Source: JBEGTT01 sp041179245
GTDB taxonomy: Bacteria > Pseudomonadota > Gammaproteobacteria > Burkholderiales > Rhodocyclaceae
Assembly: GCA_041179245.1 (NCBI GenBank)
Contig: JBEGTT010000232.1
Location: 1 to 7,106 of the forward strand
Direction of reading: 5' to 3'
DNA length: 7,106 nt
A program made the position numbers and the translations under genes. The notes under the pieces are model-generated. The model worked only from the letters and a program-made list of their open reading frames with translations. It searched no databases and had not been told where the DNA came from. The first letter of the stretch is position 1. Every line of letters starts with the position of its first letter. Positions 1-5,482 of the stretch are shown here, piece after piece.

Positions 1-254
1 AAGCTCCGTTTGACTTGATGGTGTCTTTTGAACCCCGTGGTGGAGCCAAAATTGACTTGGCGAGTGTCAAAGTGACGTATTTAAAAGCGAACTCCGTGGA
101 TTTGTTGCCGCGTGTCAAACCGGGCCTGACGGAAGGCGGAATTACGCTGGCTGGCGCGCAAGTGCCGCCGGGAGAGCATCAGATTCAGATTTCACTGCAA
201 GACAGTGAAGGTCGCCAATCGAATGCCATTTTGCTCTTGAACGTGGCGAAATAA
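1..254 (+). CDS. C-terminal part of a beta-rich, Ig-like hypothetical protein (5' end outside window)
   Basis: The frame is open from the window edge, with the first complete codon at position 3, and stops at TAA 252-254. About 83 residues are visible, so this is the end of a longer protein; the ATG at 15 is probably internal. The visible part alternates short hydrophobic strands with polar turns (FDLMVSFEP, VKVTYL, GEHQIQISLQDSEGR, AILLLNV). It has no cysteines and no membrane segment. The pattern resembles a terminal immunoglobulin-like or fibronectin-like beta-sandwich of secreted or periplasmic proteins. That is inferred from strand pattern only; any signal peptide or anchor would be upstream. 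The stop lies four bases before the next ATG, so the two genes are very probably cotranscribed. I do not recognise the gene and assign no function. Confidence 0.75.
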   Translation, partial: APFDLMVSFEPRGGAKIDLASVKVTYLKANSVDLLPRVKPGLTEGGITLAGAQVPPGEHQIQISLQDSEGRQSNAILLLNVAK

Positions 255-258
255 GCCC

Positions 259-1053
259 ATGAAGTGTCCGTACTGTGTATCGACAATCGACGATGAAGCG
301 CTTGTCTGCAAGGAGTGCGGACGTGATTTGTATCTGCTAAAACCCTTGTTGGAAAAAATTGCCAAACTAGAAACTCAGGTAGCGAACATTCCGGTGCTTG
401 AAGCTGAAGCTGAGTCGCTGCAGCATCGCTTGGTCGCGCAAGAGGCTGTTGTGGTCAATCAAAGACATCCGCTGATTCATTTTTCTCATGTGTTGATGGC
501 ATGGCTTGGTGCTGCGCTGTTGCCTCTGATGATGTTGTTAGCGGCGCATTGGTTGATCGTCATTGTGTATGACTTAAATCCGTTGTATCTGCGGGTCGTG
601 TCTTTGCTGATTCCTTTGCCCTTTGCGTATGCGTTGGCCAAAAAACGTCAGGTCAGCCCCGTGGTGAGTGTTTTTGTGTCCGTTACGATGGGTGCCGTTG
701 CCGTGGTGGGGATGAGTTGGCTGACCTCGCGGGTCGATCAAACGCCTGTGTTGCCGCAGAATCTGCTTGAATGGCGCGAATTTGCAGAGTTTGCGGCTAG
801 CGTGACATTCAGTTTTGTCACGGGTTTGCTGTTGGGGCGGATGGTGAGAAATCATCGCTTGGCTAAGCGAGGTCTGCATGGCAAACGGCCTGCTTGGATG
901 TCCAAAGTGGTTGAACATTTGGGCGTTGGGGGAAATGAGCTAACCGTGCCGGAAAAAGTCGAGCGCCTCAATGATATCGGTGGAACCGTGATGACTGTAG
1001 GGACAACTTTGATCTCGGTGTATACGGGCCTCAAAAGTTTTATGGGGAATTAG
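259..1053 (+). CDS. Zinc-ribbon, coiled-coil, multi-pass membrane protein of unknown function
   Basis: The protein has 264 residues. It opens with a rubredoxin-like zinc ribbon, C3-P-Y-C6 and C17-K-E-C20 (CxxC-x10-CxxC). A leucine-rich heptad-like stretch at about residues 26-66 probably forms a coiled coil. Four hydrophobic segments follow, at about 75-104, 109-127, 132-155 and 178-196, each long enough to cross the membrane. The C-terminal part (197-264) starts very basic and ends in a mildly hydrophobic amphipathic stretch. This layout suggests an inner-membrane protein with a cytoplasmic zinc-binding head, perhaps for protein contacts. I do not recognise the family. The gene follows the Ig-like gene by 4 bp and has no clear Shine-Dalgarno (only GTGGCG upstream), so its translation may be coupled to that gene. 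No convincing terminator follows it before the glnA control region. Confidence 0.85.
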   Translation: MKCPYCVSTIDDEALVCKECGRDLYLLKPLLEKIAKLETQVANIPVLEAEAESLQHRLVAQEAVVVNQRHPLIHFSHVLMAWLGAALLPLMMLLAAHWLIVIVYDLNPLYLRVVSLLIPLPFAYALAKKRQVSPVVSVFVSVTMGAVAVVGMSWLTSRVDQTPVLPQNLLEWREFAEFAASVTFSFVTGLLLGRMVRNHRLAKRGLHGKRPAWMSKVVEHLGVGGNELTVPEKVERLNDIGGTVMTVGTTLISVYTGLKSFMGN

Positions 1054-1088
1054 GTCAATGTGGTGCAGGGTGGCAATGCTGGATTTTG

Positions 1089-1105
1089 TGCCCCATGTTT
1101 GGGCG
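1089..1105. promoter_or_regulatory. Candidate upstream (weak) NtrC-binding site for glnA
   Basis: The inverted repeat GCCC-N7-GGGC occupies 1090-1104. Its spacing equals that of the NtrC consensus (GCAC-N7-GTGC), with one substitution in each core arm. Its centre, 1097, is 31 bp (three helical turns) upstream of the centre of the better site at 1128. That spacing matches the paired NtrC sites of enteric glnA enhancers. It would lie near -128 from the predicted sigma-54 start. A short hairpin at the end of the upstream gene is an alternative reading, but the stem is only 4 bp before a mismatch. Confidence 0.35.
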
Positions 1106-1119
1106 CTATTGTCTTGTTT

Positions 1120-1136
1120 TGCACTGATCGTGTGCC
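1120..1136. promoter_or_regulatory. Candidate NtrC-binding site (enhancer) for glnA
   Basis: The sequence TGCACT-N5-TGTGCC contains the full GCAC-N7-GTGC core of the NtrC consensus (TGCACC-N5-GGTGCA). Its centre, 1128, is about 97 bp upstream of the start predicted for the sigma-54 promoter, a normal distance for an enhancer-bound NtrC dimer. NtrC~P would contact sigma-54 RNA polymerase here under nitrogen limitation. The identification rests on motif and position; ntrB and ntrC are not in the window. Confidence 0.6.
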
Positions 1137-1198
1137 TTTTGGTCTTTGACAAAGAGCTCCCTCCATGTGCACACTTACGTCTTGGCAAAAAAATGGTT

Positions 1199-1214
1199 TG
1201 GCACGTTTTCTGCA
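1199..1214 (+). promoter_or_regulatory. Sigma-54 (RpoN) promoter of glnA
   Basis: TGGCACG-N4-CTGCA matches the sigma-54 consensus TGGCACG-N4-TTGCA with one difference, in a less conserved position. The invariant GG (1200-1201) and GC (1212-1213) are exactly 10 bp apart, as required. Transcription should begin near 1225, giving a glnA leader of about 80 bases that is T-rich and has a small hairpin, GCCG/CGGC, at 1269-1281. Together with the upstream NtrC-like sites this implies nitrogen-limited, NtrC-activated transcription. A perfect -35 hexamer TTGACA at 1146-1151 has no good -10 partner, so a second, sigma-70 promoter is only possible. Confidence 0.82.
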
Positions 1215-1305
1215 AAACTGTGATGCTCCGGATTTTTAGTGGTTTTTCGCTGATTTTTTGTTATTCCCGCCGATAACCGGCACTTGTTTAGGAGAGTCTT
1301 AGCTC

Positions 1306-2718
1306 ATGACTACCGTTGCTGATGTAATGAAGATGGTTAAGGATAACGACGTTAAATTCGTTGATTTCCGTTTCACCGATACCCGTGGTAAAGAACAGCA
1401 CGTTGGCGTGCCGATTTCTGCATTTGATGAAAGCAAGTTTGAAGAAGGTCACGCATTTGACGGTTCTTCAATTGCAGGCTGGAAGGGTATTCAAGCCTCA
1501 GACATGCAGCTGATGCCTGATCCAAACACCGTTTTTATCGACCCATTTTTCGAAGAAACAACACTGGTTCTGTCCTGTGACGTGGTTGATCCAACGGATG
1601 GCAAGGGTTACGACCGTGACCCACGTTCCATCGCTAAGCGCGCTGAAGCCTATTTGAAATCTTCCGGTATTGGCGATACAGCTTTCTTTGGCCCAGAACC
1701 AGAGTTCTTCATTTTTGATTCTGTGCAGTGGAATACCGATATGTCCGGCACCTTCGTGAAGATTTTCTCTGAAGAGGCCGCTTGGTCTTCAGGTGAAAAG
1801 CTTGATGGTGGCAACACAGGTCACCGTCCTGGCGTGAAGGGTGGTTACTTCCCAGTTCCTCCTGTCGATTCTTTCAACGACATGCGTGCCCAGATGTGTC
1901 TGGCGCTGGAAGCCGTAGGCGTGGAAGTAGAAGTTCACCACCACGAAGTAGCAACTGCGGGTCAAAACGAAATCGGTACTAAGTTCGATACATTGGTTCG
2001 TCGCGCTGACAAGACCCAACTGTTGAAGTACGTTGTTCACAACGTAGCTCACCAGTACGGCAAGACAGCGACGTTTATGCCTAAGCCAATCGTTGGTGAC
2101 AACGGTTCTGGTATGCACGTTCACCAGTCAATTTGGAAAGATGGCAAGAACCTGTTCGCCGGTAACGGTTACGCTGGTCTGTCTGAAACCGCCCTGTTCT
2201 ATATCGGCGGTATCATCAAGCATGCTAAGGCACTGAATGCCATTACCAACCCAGGGACTAACTCTTACAAGCGTCTAGTTCCTCACTACGAAGCACCAGT
2301 GAAACTGGCTTACTCTGCTAAGAACCGTTCTGCTTCAATCCGCGTTCCTTTCGTGCATTCTGACAAGGCCCGTCGTATTGAAACTCGTTTCCCAGATCCA
2401 ATCGCTAACCCATACCTGTGCTTCTCTGCGCTGATGATGGCTGGCTTGGATGGTATCCAGAACAAGATTCATCCTGGCGATGCAGCAGACAAGAACCTGT
2501 ATGATCTGCCACCTGAAGAAGACGCATTGATCCCAACCGTTTGTGCAAGTTTGGATGAAGCGCTAGATTCACTGAAGGGTGACTACGAGTTCCTGACACG
2601 CGGTGGTGTATTCTCCAAAGACTGGATCGATGCTTACATCGACCTGAAGATGGAAGAAGTTAACAAGGTTCGTATGACCACTCACCCAGTGGAATTTGAC
2701 CTGTACTACAGCTGCTAA
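1306..2718 (+). CDS. glnA: Glutamine synthetase, type I (GSI-beta)
   Basis: This cytoplasmic dodecameric enzyme makes glutamine from glutamate, ammonia and ATP, the entry point of ammonia assimilation. The 470-residue length fits the family. The beta-grasp N-terminal domain covers roughly residues 1-100, with the active-site loop D52-G-S-S. The catalytic domain shows metal ligands E131, E133, E214, E222 and H271, the KPIVGDNGSGMHVHQS nucleotide and metal motif (260-275), R323, E329, R341 and R361. Each sits two residues beyond the enteric numbering. Y399 in NLYDLPPEE is the adenylylation site, so GlnE-type covalent control is expected. AGGAGA at 1290-1295 precedes the ATG by 10 bases. Codon use is strongly biased (CCA for proline, GGT, AAC), as in highly expressed genes. 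The gene stands alone between its sigma-54 control region and a terminator. Confidence 0.98.
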   Translation: MTTVADVMKMVKDNDVKFVDFRFTDTRGKEQHVGVPISAFDESKFEEGHAFDGSSIAGWKGIQASDMQLMPDPNTVFIDPFFEETTLVLSCDVVDPTDGKGYDRDPRSIAKRAEAYLKSSGIGDTAFFGPEPEFFIFDSVQWNTDMSGTFVKIFSEEAAWSSGEKLDGGNTGHRPGVKGGYFPVPPVDSFNDMRAQMCLALEAVGVEVEVHHHEVATAGQNEIGTKFDTLVRRADKTQLLKYVVHNVAHQYGKTATFMPKPIVGDNGSGMHVHQSIWKDGKNLFAGNGYAGLSETALFYIGGIIKHAKALNAITNPGTNSYKRLVPHYEAPVKLAYSAKNRSASIRVPFVHSDKARRIETRFPDPIANPYLCFSALMMAGLDGIQNKIHPGDAADKNLYDLPPEEDALIPTVCASLDEALDSLKGDYEFLTRGGVFSKDWIDAYIDLKMEEVNKVRMTTHPVEFDLYYSC

Positions 2719-2730
2719 TCATGGTTGTCC

Positions 2731-2747
2731 GTGCCAAGTAATGGCAC
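2731..2747 (+). other. Small hairpin between the glnA stop and its terminator
   Basis: GTGCCA (2731-2736) and TGGCAC (2742-2747) form a perfect 6-bp stem with a 5-base loop in the 3' untranslated region of glnA. It has no T-run, so it is not itself a terminator. It might protect the transcript end or slow polymerase before the terminator 14 bases further on. The function is inferred; the pairing is seen directly. Confidence 0.45.
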
Positions 2748-2756
2748 TTGTCACCA

Positions 2757-2794
2757 CCAGAAGCCCTGAGAAATCAGGGCTTTTTTGCTTCTGG
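2757..2794 (+). terminator. Rho-independent terminator of glnA
   Basis: AAGCCCTGA (2761-2769) pairs perfectly with TCAGGGCTT (2774-2782) around a GAAA loop, and six T residues run from 2781 to 2786. It lies about 40 bases past the glnA stop. An outer inverted repeat, CCAGAAG (2757-2763) and CTTCTGG (2788-2794), shares the AAG arm. It could extend the stem with the T-run bulged, or compete with the base of the inner stem. The terminator separates glnA from the rpsB transcription unit. Confidence 0.93.
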
Positions 2795-2818
2795 GAGATA
2801 GAGTTTCGGGTTACTTGG

Positions 2819-2827
2819 TGCTAGAAT
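2819..2827 (+). promoter_or_regulatory. Candidate extended -10 promoter (P1) for rpsB
   Basis: TG-C-TAGAAT is an extended -10 element: TGN followed by a hexamer matching TATAAT at five of six positions. No good -35 hexamer is seen 16-18 bp upstream, which extended -10 promoters tolerate. It lies just beyond the glnA terminator. Initiation near 2834 would give a leader of about 146 bases, a length suitable for a structured S2-responsive leader. Confidence 0.5.
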
Positions 2828-2839
2828 CTTGCAGCTTTT

Positions 2840-2868
2840 TTGCGGCTGATTGTCTTGGCCGGTTTAAT
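2840..2868 (+). promoter_or_regulatory. Alternative sigma-70 promoter (P2) for rpsB
   Basis: TTGCGG (2840-2845) and TTTAAT (2863-2868) are separated by the ideal 17 bp; the -10 matches five of six bases and the -35 has the TTG core. A start near 2875 would leave a leader of about 105 bases that still includes the inverted repeat next to the ribosome binding site. Either this or the extended -10 promoter upstream, or both, could drive the operon. Confidence 0.35.
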
Positions 2869-2917
2869 AAGCCCTGCTGCCCATTAGGTGTTTGCAGGTA
2901 ATCCACACATCTGCCGG

Positions 2918-2973
2918 TTAAGGGTGTTCTTTTAGAGCGTTGGCGGCGGGTGGCGGTTTTAACCCTTAAGGAG
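2918..2973 (+). promoter_or_regulatory. rpsB leader helix next to the Shine-Dalgarno (putative S2 autoregulatory element)
   Basis: TTAAGGGT (2918-2925) is the exact reverse complement of ACCCTTAA (2962-2969). In RNA this forms an 8-bp helix enclosing 36 bases. Its 3' arm includes the first two bases of the Shine-Dalgarno AAGGAG (2968-2973), which sits six bases before the rpsB ATG. Pairing would therefore control access to the ribosome binding site. In E. coli, S2 is known to repress rpsB-tsf through the rpsB leader. That this leader works the same way is inferred from position and structure; I have not matched it to a family model. Confidence 0.5.
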
Positions 2974-2979
2974 TTTTAA

Positions 2980-3726
2980 ATGTCTGTAACCATGCGTCAA
3001 ATGCTGGAGGCTGGTGTGCACTTTGGCCACCAAACTCGTTTCTGGTCTCCCAAAATGGCTCCGTACATCTTCGGTGCCCGCAATAAGATCCATATCGTTA
3101 ACCTTGAAAAGACATTGGCTAAGTACAACGAAGCCATGGCGTTCATCAAGAAATTGTCAGCGAATCGCGGCAATGTGTTGTTCGTGAGTACGAAACGCCA
3201 AGCTCGCGAAATTTTGGCTGAAGAGGCTGTGCGCGCTGGTATGCCTTACGTCGATCAACGCTGGTTGGGCGGTATGCTCACCAATTTCAAGACGGTTAAA
3301 CAATCCATCAAGCGCCTGAAGGATATGGAAGTGGCGGTTGAAGCAGGCGACTTGGAACGGATGACCAAGAAAGAAGCGCTTGATTTTTCCCGCGAACAGG
3401 AAAAGCTGAAAAAATCCATCGGTGGTATTAAAGAGATGGCTGGCTTGCCAGATGCCATTTTTGTGATTGATGTTGGGTACCACAAAATTGCCCTGACTGA
3501 AGCTAAGAAGCTGGGTATTCCAGTGGTTGCCGTGGTGGATACTAATCACTCACCAGAAGGTGTGGATTACGTTATTCCAGGTAACGATGACTCTTCTCGC
3601 GCTATCCGCCTGTACGCTCGCGGTGTTGCAGATGCGGTGCTGGAAGGCCGTAGCCAAGTGCTTAATGAAATTGTTTCAGCCGGTTCTGATGACGAGTTTG
3701 TAGAAGTCGAAGAAGCTGCTGAGTAA
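2980..3726 (+). CDS. rpsB: 30S ribosomal protein S2
   Basis: S2 binds late in small-subunit assembly on the solvent side, where it contacts S1 and 16S rRNA. The protein has 248 residues, a normal length. It shows the N-terminal family signature (MLEAGVHFGHQTRFWSPKM, about 8-26), then RNKIHIVNLEKT (34-45), QRWLGGMLTN (93-102), PDAIFVID (157-164) and VAVVDTNHSPEGVDYVIPGNDD (183-204). A central helical coiled-coil region covers about 105-150, and the tail is acidic (DDEFVEVEEAAE). The start is fixed by AAGGAG six bases upstream and by the family N-terminus. This is the first gene of the rpsB-tsf-pyrH-frr-uppS-cdsA cluster. Its structured leader suggests feedback control by its own product. Confidence 0.98.
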   Translation: MSVTMRQMLEAGVHFGHQTRFWSPKMAPYIFGARNKIHIVNLEKTLAKYNEAMAFIKKLSANRGNVLFVSTKRQAREILAEEAVRAGMPYVDQRWLGGMLTNFKTVKQSIKRLKDMEVAVEAGDLERMTKKEALDFSREQEKLKKSIGGIKEMAGLPDAIFVIDVGYHKIALTEAKKLGIPVVAVVDTNHSPEGVDYVIPGNDDSSRAIRLYARGVADAVLEGRSQVLNEIVSAGSDDEFVEVEEAAE

Positions 3727-3739
3727 TTTTTAAAATTTA

Positions 3740-3783
3740 GAGGAGTGCGATGCGGTGTGCCTGATGTGCCGTATCCACTCCTC
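3740..3783 (+). promoter_or_regulatory. Large hairpin in the rpsB-tsf spacer (possible attenuator or processing site)
   Basis: GAGGAGTG (3740-3747) pairs with CACTCCTC (3776-3783). After a bulged C at 3748, GATGCGG (3749-3755) pairs with CCGTATC (3769-3775) with one G-U pair. The result is a 15-bp stem and a 13-base loop, filling half of the 86-base spacer. The downstream bases (GTTGTTTATCTG) are only partly T-rich, so full termination is unlikely. Partial attenuation, RNase III cleavage or message stabilisation would each fit unequal S2 and EF-Ts output. The structure is seen; its role is inferred. Confidence 0.7.
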
Positions 3784-3812
3784 GTTGTTTATCTGTAATC
3801 AGGAGAAGTGAC

Positions 3813-4712
3813 ATGGCGGCAATTACTGCAAGCATGGTGGCTGAGCTGCGCGCAAAGACCGATGCGCCAATGATGGAATGTAAAAAAGCCCTGACGGAAG
3901 CGGATGGGGACATGGGCAAAGCAGAAGAAATTCTGCGTGTGAAACTGGGCAACAAGGCCTCTAAGGCGGCAACGCGTATTGCAGCTGAAGGTATTGTGAC
4001 CGTTAGCATTACGGCTGATGGCAAGATCGGTGCCATTATCGAAGTCAATAGTGAGACAGATTTTGTTGCTAAAAATGATGAGTTCATCGCGCTGACTAAC
4101 GGTTCTGCTGACTTGGTTGCAGCAAAGAATCCAGCGGATGTGGCGGCTTTGTCAGTGTTGCCGATGGGCGAAGGTACTGTTGAATCCACTCGCTCAGCAT
4201 TGGTTGGCAAGATTGGCGAAAACATGACCATTCGTCGCTTTACTCGCTTTGAAGCTAAGGGCCAATTGGTTTCCTATATCCATGGCGGTGCCAAGGTAGG
4301 GGTTCTGGTTGATCTGGTCGGTGGTGATGAACAACTGGGCAAAGATTTGGCGATGCATATTGCTGCATCTAAGCCAAAGTCGCTGGACTCGTCAGGTGTG
4401 CCTGAAGAGTTGCTTGCCACTGAGCGTCGTGTAGCCATCGAAAAGGCGCGTGAAGCAGGTAAGCCAGAAGCCATGCTGGAAAAGATTGCTGAAGGTACCG
4501 TTCAGAAGTACCTGAAGGATGTTACTTTGCTGGGTCAGGTTTTTGTTAAGGCCGCTGACGGCAAACAAACCATTGAGCAGCTGCTTAAAGAAAAGGGCGC
4601 GTCTGTGGCCAGCTTTACGCTGTACATTGTGGGTGAAGGCATCGAGAAGAAGGTTGATGACTTTGCTGCTGAAGTGGCTGCACAAGCTGCTGCGGCTGCC
4701 GCTAAGAAGTAA
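3813..4712 (+). CDS. tsf: Elongation factor Ts
   Basis: EF-Ts is the cytoplasmic nucleotide exchange factor that releases GDP from EF-Tu. The protein has 299 residues, slightly longer than the E. coli protein (about 283) and usual for betaproteobacteria. A UBA-like N-terminal domain (about 3-50) contains LRAKTDAPMMECKKAL, with the conserved Cys at 23. The core domain has the EF-Tu-contacting motif ETDFVAKNDEF (81-91), whose D83 and F84 are the residues that disturb the Mg site of EF-Tu. YIHGGAKVGVLVDL marks the second core subdomain, and the C-terminal module includes RVAIEKAREAGKPEAMLEKIAEG. The end is alanine-rich with a final KK. AGGAG at 3801-3805 precedes the ATG. The gene lies downstream of the spacer hairpin and is cotranscribed with rpsB. 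Confidence 0.98.
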   Translation: MAAITASMVAELRAKTDAPMMECKKALTEADGDMGKAEEILRVKLGNKASKAATRIAAEGIVTVSITADGKIGAIIEVNSETDFVAKNDEFIALTNGSADLVAAKNPADVAALSVLPMGEGTVESTRSALVGKIGENMTIRRFTRFEAKGQLVSYIHGGAKVGVLVDLVGGDEQLGKDLAMHIAASKPKSLDSSGVPEELLATERRVAIEKAREAGKPEAMLEKIAEGTVQKYLKDVTLLGQVFVKAADGKQTIEQLLKEKGASVASFTLYIVGEGIEKKVDDFAAEVAAQAAAAAAKK

Positions 4713-4729
4713 TTGATAGGAGATCCCCA

Positions 4730-5446
4730 ATGTCTGTCCCCAAATACAAACGTATCCTCTTGAAGCTTTCTGGTGAAGCCCTGATGGGGAATGATGCCTA
4801 TGGTATCAATCCGCAAACCATCGCTGGCATTGTCGGTGAGATTAAGGTGGTGGCGCAGATGGGGGTGGAAATTGGGGTGGTCATCGGCGGCGGCAATATC
4901 TTTCGCGGAATGGCGGGCACCGCCACTGGGATGGATCGTGCCACCGCTGACTACATGGGAATGCTGGCCACCGTGATGAATGCGATGGCGCTTTCCGATG
5001 CTTTCCGTCAGGCGGGATTGAATGCGCGAGTTCAATCGGCGCTGAATATTGAACAGGTCGTTGAGCCCTACATTCGCGGGAAAGCTATTCGCTATCTGGA
5101 AGAAGGCAAGGTGGTTATTTTTGGCGCTGGAACGGGGAATCCGTTTTTTACGACAGATACCGCTGCCGCACTGCGCGGGTCAGAAATTGGCGCAGAAATT
5201 GTGCTCAAAGCCACTAAGGTGGATGGTATTTACACGGCTGACCCCAAGAAGGATGCTACGGCAACCCGCTTTGACCAGATTAGTTTTAATGAGGCGATTG
5301 CCAAGAATTTGGCCGTCATGGACGCAACGGCGTTTGCCTTATGTCGGGATCAGAAGCTGCCAATCAACGTATTCTCTATCTTCAAAGAAGGTGCGTTGAA
5401 ACGTGTTGTTTGCGGTGAGAGTGAAGGTACTTTGGTGTACTGCTAA
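4730..5446 (+). CDS. pyrH: Uridylate (UMP) kinase
   Basis: PyrH is a hexameric cytoplasmic enzyme of the amino-acid-kinase fold that phosphorylates UMP to UDP with ATP, committing pyrimidines to nucleotide pools. The 238-residue length is typical. It shows the phosphate-binding K12-L-S-G-E-A-L near the N-terminus, the glycine loop GGGNIFRG (53-60), D74 in the UMP-binding segment ATADYMGMLATVMNAMAL, and GTGNPFFTTDTAAALR (134-149). The ATP-site region KATKVDGIYTADPKKD follows, and the protein closes with a conserved GTLV motif. AGGAGAT (4718-4724) is five bases from the ATG. Only 17 bases separate it from tsf, so it belongs to the same transcript. Family members are allosterically controlled by GTP and UTP; that is family knowledge. 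Confidence 0.98.
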   Translation: MSVPKYKRILLKLSGEALMGNDAYGINPQTIAGIVGEIKVVAQMGVEIGVVIGGGNIFRGMAGTATGMDRATADYMGMLATVMNAMALSDAFRQAGLNARVQSALNIEQVVEPYIRGKAIRYLEEGKVVIFGAGTGNPFFTTDTAAALRGSEIGAEIVLKATKVDGIYTADPKKDATATRFDQISFNEAIAKNLAVMDATAFALCRDQKLPINVFSIFKEGALKRVVCGESEGTLVYC

Positions 5447-5467
5447 GTTTAAGTGCATGAAGGTTAG

Positions 5468-5482
5468 AAGGAGCGCATTGTG
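5468..5482 (+). promoter_or_regulatory. Ribosome binding site fixing the GTG start of frr
   Basis: AAGGAG (5468-5473) lies six bases before GTG 5480-5482. No ATG is available nearby in frame, and the family N-terminus (M-I-x-E/D) matches translation from this GTG. The start is therefore a genuine non-ATG start. Confidence 0.88.

Noticed and set aside
15..254. Start of a complete 79-residue gene at the ATG at position 15
   Set aside because: The frame is open to the window edge, no Shine-Dalgarno precedes this ATG, and the strand pattern begins before it, so it is more likely an internal methionine of a longer protein.
1146..1151. Perfect TTGACA, a possible -35 of a second glnA promoter
   Set aside because: No acceptable -10 lies 16-18 bp downstream; the best hexamer there (CACACT) matches only three of six positions.
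1156..1170. GCTC-N7-GTGC as a third NtrC site
   Set aside because: One arm is imperfect and its centre is 35 bp from the main site, out of step with whole helical turns; kept only as a remark.
1058..1276. A 72-residue open frame with hydrophobic segments between the zinc-ribbon gene and glnA
   Set aside because: It covers the NtrC-like sites and the sigma-54 promoter of glnA, has no Shine-Dalgarno, and its odd composition (many Cys, Phe and Trp) looks like translated non-coding DNA.
3737..4231. A 164-residue open frame on the minus strand across the spacer hairpin and tsf
   Set aside because: It is the antisense shadow of the biased tsf codons; its composition (Ala, Ser, Ile) mirrors the alanine-rich EF-Ts and no family resemblance is seen.
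4535..5035. A 166-residue open frame on the minus strand across tsf and pyrH
   Set aside because: It is antisense to two certain genes, rich in His, Ser and Pro as expected of a shadow frame, and has no recognisable domain or ribosome binding site.
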